Shown: piece by piece, positions 61,203 to 64,000 of the stretch
How positions within the stretch are numbered: the stretch's first letter is position 1
Layout of the letters: every line of letters starts with the position of its first letter
Source: Bacteroidaceae bacterium
GTDB lineage: Bacteria; Bacteroidota; Bacteroidia; Bacteroidales; Bacteroidaceae
NCBI GenBank assembly: GCA_017534535.1
Contig: JAFXVZ010000033.1
Coordinates: 1 to 64,000 of the forward strand
DNA: 64,000 bases
Reading direction: 5' to 3'
Position numbers and translations under genes: made by a program
The notes under the pieces: model-generated
What the model was told of the DNA's origin: nothing
The model's input: the letters and a program-made list of their open reading frames with translations, nothing else
The model's database searches: none

Positions 61203-61400
61203 ATCGCGAATCAAGTCCGCAATGAGCTCCGACTAGATCGACCTTCAGCTCCGACCTGACCATCCTTCAGCTCCGACCTAATCAGCTTTTAGCTCCAAGC
61301 AGGCTTCATAATTCTCTCGAGGATCTTGTGACTTACTTCAAGCAAAAGGCTAGATTACCCGAAGCAAATGAGGCATCAGCTTGAAGCAAACAAGCTAGGA
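61203..61400. repeat. Array of about nine degenerate 22-bp repeats
   Basis: Copies are phased exactly 22 bases apart. AGCTCC(G/A)A starts at 61225, 61247, 61269 and 61291; a poor copy lies at 61313; ACTTCAAG, ACCCGAAG and GCTTGAAG start at 61335, 61357 and 61379. The unit at 61203 holds the 13-mer shared with 38417-38429. The later copies resemble those of the array at 38488-38575. The 529-bp gap 61025-61553 contains no gene. Confidence 0.75.
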
Positions 61401-61515
61401 ATACATTTATTCAACTTTTTCATTATATTAAACCTTAATTTCTATACCTCGTATCTAATGATGGTTAAAAATCGTCTTATTTTTGTATTTATTATTTTAG
61501 TGTGTAAAAATTCAC

Positions 61516-61523
61516 TATCTTTG
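61516..61523 (+). promoter_or_regulatory. -7 box upstream of the esterase gene
   Basis: TATCTTTG is an exact TAnnTTTG match, 30 bases before the ATG at 61554. No good -33 TTTG is seen at the usual spacing. Confidence 0.55.
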
Positions 61524-61553
61524 CACCATTAATCCATTATATAAATAAAGGTT

Positions 61554-63254
61554 ATGAAAAAGACACTTTTACTGGGATTGGCATTGGTGGTGGCTGGCAT
61601 GTTACAGGCGCAGGCACCTCAGCAGAATGGTGAACTGAAGCTCACGGAGATGAAGGGCTTACAGCAGAAAGCCTATGTGTATAGAGCAGTTGGGTCAGAC
61701 GATTTGACCTCCGAAACGGGTCATCTGAATGGCTTTACGCCTTTCTACCTGGTTTATCCAGACAAGAAACTGGATGAGAACCAGTCGATGGAACTGATTA
61801 GGGAACTGGGCATCGACCAGCAGTTGAAGGAGTTTTCCATCAGCTTTGGCGTGGTGAATCCTGTGGGCGATACCTATAATAACGATGTGGATTTTAAAGC
61901 TTATACTGCCATGCTTGACAGTATGCGAACTTTTGCCAACCTTAAGATCATTGGCATCGGTAATGGTGCTACATTTGTGAATCAGACCATTGCCAACAAA
62001 GGTGGCGAGGTGGCTGGCATCGTGAGCATCAACGGAAAGCCTGGCAGGGTGGCTGACGGAGCTGTACCCGTGCCTGCTTTCATCGTGGGAAAGAATGCGG
62101 CTAATGTGGCGAAGCCATATATCACAATCAATCATGCGAAGCTTACAGGCAAAGAGAATCAGATGCAAATCTATACCAATGACGACGAGCCTTTGCAGCG
62201 AGTTGTGGTGAGCAGTACTACAAGTCAGACACTGGGTGAGATTTTCCAGGATGCTTGGAACACCTTGCTGAAGAAGAATTACCGTTTCAATAACTATCGT
62301 CACACTTGGTATGAGGGTCAGAAATATGGCTTGTATGGTGTCTTTGAGCTGGAGCCATTCTTGAACCTCGACGAGCTGAAGGTGAAGCGCAACATTGTGG
62401 TGAATGAGGATAGGATGGGGCAGAACAAGACATTGTGGTATGAGTATATCCCAGAAGGTGTGATGAGTGCCGAGAAGGGTTCCATTCCTTTGGTGCTGTT
62501 GCTGCATGGTAACAACAATGATCCTCGTACACAGGCAGATACGTCCGGCTGGATTCAGTTGGCTGCCAAGGAGAAAATCTTCGTTGCTGAGTTGGAATGG
62601 CAGGGCAAGCCTGGCTATGCGGCGATGGGTCACGATGGCATTGAGAATACCGTGATGATGTTGGTGCAGAAGTACCCACAGATTGACCCGACCCGCATCT
62701 ATACAGAAGGCTTGTCGGCAGGTGCAATGACCTCTTCTGCCTTGGGTATAAAGAAGTCGCATCTCTTTGCAGCCATCGGTGCCATGAGCGGTGGTTTGTT
62801 CCCAGGTGGTGGGGTATTCGGAGGAGATGGCATCTATAATGAGGCCGTTCAGAAGCGTGGATTTGTTGAAACGGCTTATGTGGGTGTGTTTGGTACTGAC
62901 GATGCCGTAATCCGCTACCCAAAGCTCAACGATTGGAAGGGCAACAGTGTAATCAATGCTTGGAAAATTTACGAGACCATGAATGGTATGGAGGTTGTTG
63001 AGGATTATGATTTTACTGAAAACGAAGCATTTGGTCAAAAGGTTAGTAATCCTCAGACCATCAAGACCAACAAGGGTGAAGGCATTACGATGGAAATTGG
63101 TTATCTCAACAAGGGAGATGTGCCATTGATGAAGTTGGTGGCTGTGATGCACTATGGACACTGGAATTTCCAGCCAGCAGCAGAGGTGATGTGGGATCAC
63201 TTCAAGCACTTCTCTCGCGACATCAAGACTAAGAAGTTGATTTATAAGCCGTAA
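61554..63254 (+). CDS. Exported alpha/beta hydrolase, PHB depolymerase/feruloyl esterase-like
   Basis: The 566-residue protein has a signal peptide (MKKTLLLGLALVVAGMLQAQ), an N-terminal beta-rich region (about 22-290) and a C-terminal alpha/beta hydrolase domain (about 295-560). The domain shows VLLLHGNNNDP (oxyanion hole), the nucleophile elbow GLSAGAMTSS, the acid Asp in VFGTDDAVIRY and the base His in MHYGHWNFQP. This resembles LpqC/carbohydrate esterase family 1 enzymes that free ferulic acid or other acids from plant polymers. No other polysaccharide genes are adjacent. DUF4923 follows 12 nt later. Confidence 0.85.
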   Translation: MKKTLLLGLALVVAGMLQAQAPQQNGELKLTEMKGLQQKAYVYRAVGSDDLTSETGHLNGFTPFYLVYPDKKLDENQSMELIRELGIDQQLKEFSISFGVVNPVGDTYNNDVDFKAYTAMLDSMRTFANLKIIGIGNGATFVNQTIANKGGEVAGIVSINGKPGRVADGAVPVPAFIVGKNAANVAKPYITINHAKLTGKENQMQIYTNDDEPLQRVVVSSTTSQTLGEIFQDAWNTLLKKNYRFNNYRHTWYEGQKYGLYGVFELEPFLNLDELKVKRNIVVNEDRMGQNKTLWYEYIPEGVMSAEKGSIPLVLLLHGNNNDPRTQADTSGWIQLAAKEKIFVAELEWQGKPGYAAMGHDGIENTVMMLVQKYPQIDPTRIYTEGLSAGAMTSSALGIKKSHLFAAIGAMSGGLFPGGGVFGGDGIYNEAVQKRGFVETAYVGVFGTDDAVIRYPKLNDWKGNSVINAWKIYETMNGMEVVEDYDFTENEAFGQKVSNPQTIKTNKGEGITMEIGYLNKGDVPLMKLVAVMHYGHWNFQPAAEVMWDHFKHFSRDIKTKKLIYKP

Positions 63255-63266
63255 TTTCTTACAATT

Positions 63267-63920
63267 ATGAAAAGGATAAAGATTTTAGCAATGGCTTTGA
63301 TTGGTGCAGTGATGATGAGCTGCGGCTCAATGGGATCTATGACAGGTTCAAGTAATGGTGGAGATGGTGGCTCAGGAGGCTTGGGTGGTATCTTGGATAT
63401 CTTGAGTAACCCCAATACGATTGGCAATGTCATCTCTAGTGTGATAGGAACCAATAAAGTGTCTCGAAAGCAATTGCTTGGAACATGGAAATATTATGGC
63501 CCAGGTGTGGCTTTTACCTCCGAGAAGGCATTGGCTAATGCTGGTGGTGAGGTGACAGCAGCTCGAATCAAAGAGAAACTGCAACCCACTTACGATGGCT
63601 TGGGACTGAAGAGCTCGAACACCTCTTTTACATATAATGACGACAATAGCTTCTCTGCTAATCTGATGGGAATTCCACTGAAAGGCAGCTTTAGCTATGA
63701 CGAGTCGTCTGGCAAGATTACCTACAAGACTTTCGTGCTGAGTTTCAACGGTTATGCCAAGCGTAATACCAACGGCATCGCTGTGCTGTTTGAGGCAAAG
63801 CAGTTGTTGAAGGTGCTGCAAACCATTTCTGCCATCAGTGGCAATCAGACGCTGGAGGTGATAGGCGAGGTGAGTAAGGAGTACGACAATGTCCGCTTGG
63901 GCTTTGATGTGACTAAGTGA
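63267..63920 (+). CDS. DUF4923 family lipoprotein
   Basis: The 217-residue protein has a lipoprotein signal (MKRIKILAMALIGAVMMSC) and then a Ser/Gly-rich linker (about 20-45). A folded domain follows (about 60-217), starting RKQLLGTWKYYGPGVAF, which matches the Bacteroidales DUF4923 family. Function unknown. It follows the esterase gene closely and probably shares its mRNA. Confidence 0.88.
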   Translation: MKRIKILAMALIGAVMMSCGSMGSMTGSSNGGDGGSGGLGGILDILSNPNTIGNVISSVIGTNKVSRKQLLGTWKYYGPGVAFTSEKALANAGGEVTAARIKEKLQPTYDGLGLKSSNTSFTYNDDNSFSANLMGIPLKGSFSYDESSGKITYKTFVLSFNGYAKRNTNGIAVLFEAKQLLKVLQTISAISGNQTLEVIGEVSKEYDNVRLGFDVTK

Positions 63921-63926
63921 TAGGTT

Positions 63927-64000
63927 ATGAACTATATGCAGAAGTTGAGTAGGTGGTTGGCAGGCAATGCTTCGTGGGTGGTAATCGCAGCGGCAATATT
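63927..64000 (+). CDS. Bile acid:sodium symporter (BASS)-like protein, N-terminus only
   Basis: The ATG at 63927 opens a frame that runs off the window end. The visible residues MNYMQKLSRWLAGNASWVVI followed by AAAI match the N-terminus I recall for Bacteroidales BASS family transporters, including the conserved LSxWLA-N-WVVI pattern at the start of the first helix. Only 24 residues are visible, so the call is provisional. Confidence 0.55.
   Translation, partial: MNYMQKLSRWLAGNASWVVIAAAI

Noticed and set aside
61203-61400. CRISPR array
   Set aside because: Same reasons: drifted short cores without unique spacers of constant length between identical repeats.
61695-63209. 504-codon open frame antisense to the esterase gene
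   Set aside because: The sense frame has a signal peptide and a full catalytic triad; the antisense product is His/Leu-rich without any domain, a shadow of codon bias.

Overview
The window is a chromosomal stretch of a Bacteroidales bacterium, most likely Prevotellaceae (Prevotella/Segatella-like). The grounds are: promoters carrying the Bacteroidetes -7 box TAnnTTTG, including TACCTTTG, TATCTTTG and TATATTTG; an lpxC-fabZ fusion in an lpxD-lpxC/fabZ-lpxA-miaA operon; DUF3256 and DUF4923 proteins; a type VI secretion tube protein of the Bacteroidetes (subtype iii) kind; a periplasmic-type CbiK; and weak Shine-Dalgarno sites with many ATGA overlaps. I saw no tRNA, rRNA, CRISPR array or intact insertion sequence.

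Layout. 1-200 holds the start of an SDR oxidoreductase gene (minus). 658-10440 is a plus-strand run of flavo-diiron protein, nagB, HAD phosphatase, PIF1-like helicase, YciO/YrdC protein, bcp, a tricorn-like protease and purU; several of these genes overlap by 4 nt, and the run ends at a clear terminator. 10633-16707 is an envelope redox/iron cluster: two porin-like proteins, an imelysin lipoprotein, a di-haem DUF1111 lipoprotein and a single-CxxCH lipoprotein. 16794-19232 holds a RidA-like protein with a one-base frameshift, a hemerythrin-domain protein and a LuxR-type regulator with a degenerate receiver. 19523-24957 (minus) is a CusBAC-type heavy-metal RND efflux operon, followed upstream by a broken HU-related gene. 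After a methyltransferase gene comes a cobalamin riboswitch (about 26530-26710) leading a DASS-type transporter, a PepSY membrane protein and an exported CbiK cobaltochelatase. 30982-38352 is a type VI secretion spike island: TssD/Hcp tube protein, a VgrG with a 390-residue C-terminal extension, a 22-residue-repeat solenoid protein and a small coiled-coil protein.

From 38792 to 58614 nearly everything is on the minus strand and is housekeeping: miaA, a pRiA4b ORF-3-like gene, lpxA, lpxC/fabZ, lpxD; pyrF, a DUF4153 membrane protein, prfA, purM; a TonB-receptor-like barrel, LemA, a TPM protein, an alpha/beta hydrolase, aroE, purC, phoH; and an M23 peptidase, a B3/B4-domain protein and pgeF. 58821-64000 (plus) carries DUF3256, an exported FAD oxidoreductase, an exported esterase, a DUF4923 lipoprotein and the start of a bile-acid:sodium-symporter-like gene.

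Two non-coding patterns stand out. First, several gene junctions are filled with tandem heptamers, either TGAATAA-like or TTGACAA/TTGTCAA-like, often starting in the stop codon. Second, two distant intergenic regions (38488-38575 and 61203-61400) hold degenerate repeats spaced exactly 22 bp apart, and each has an inverted copy of one 13-mer close by. The most promising possibly undescribed systems are the B12-riboswitch DASS/PepSY/CbiK locus, the VgrG cargo island and the 22-bp periodic arrays. All functional assignments are by reading motifs in the sequence; no database search was run.
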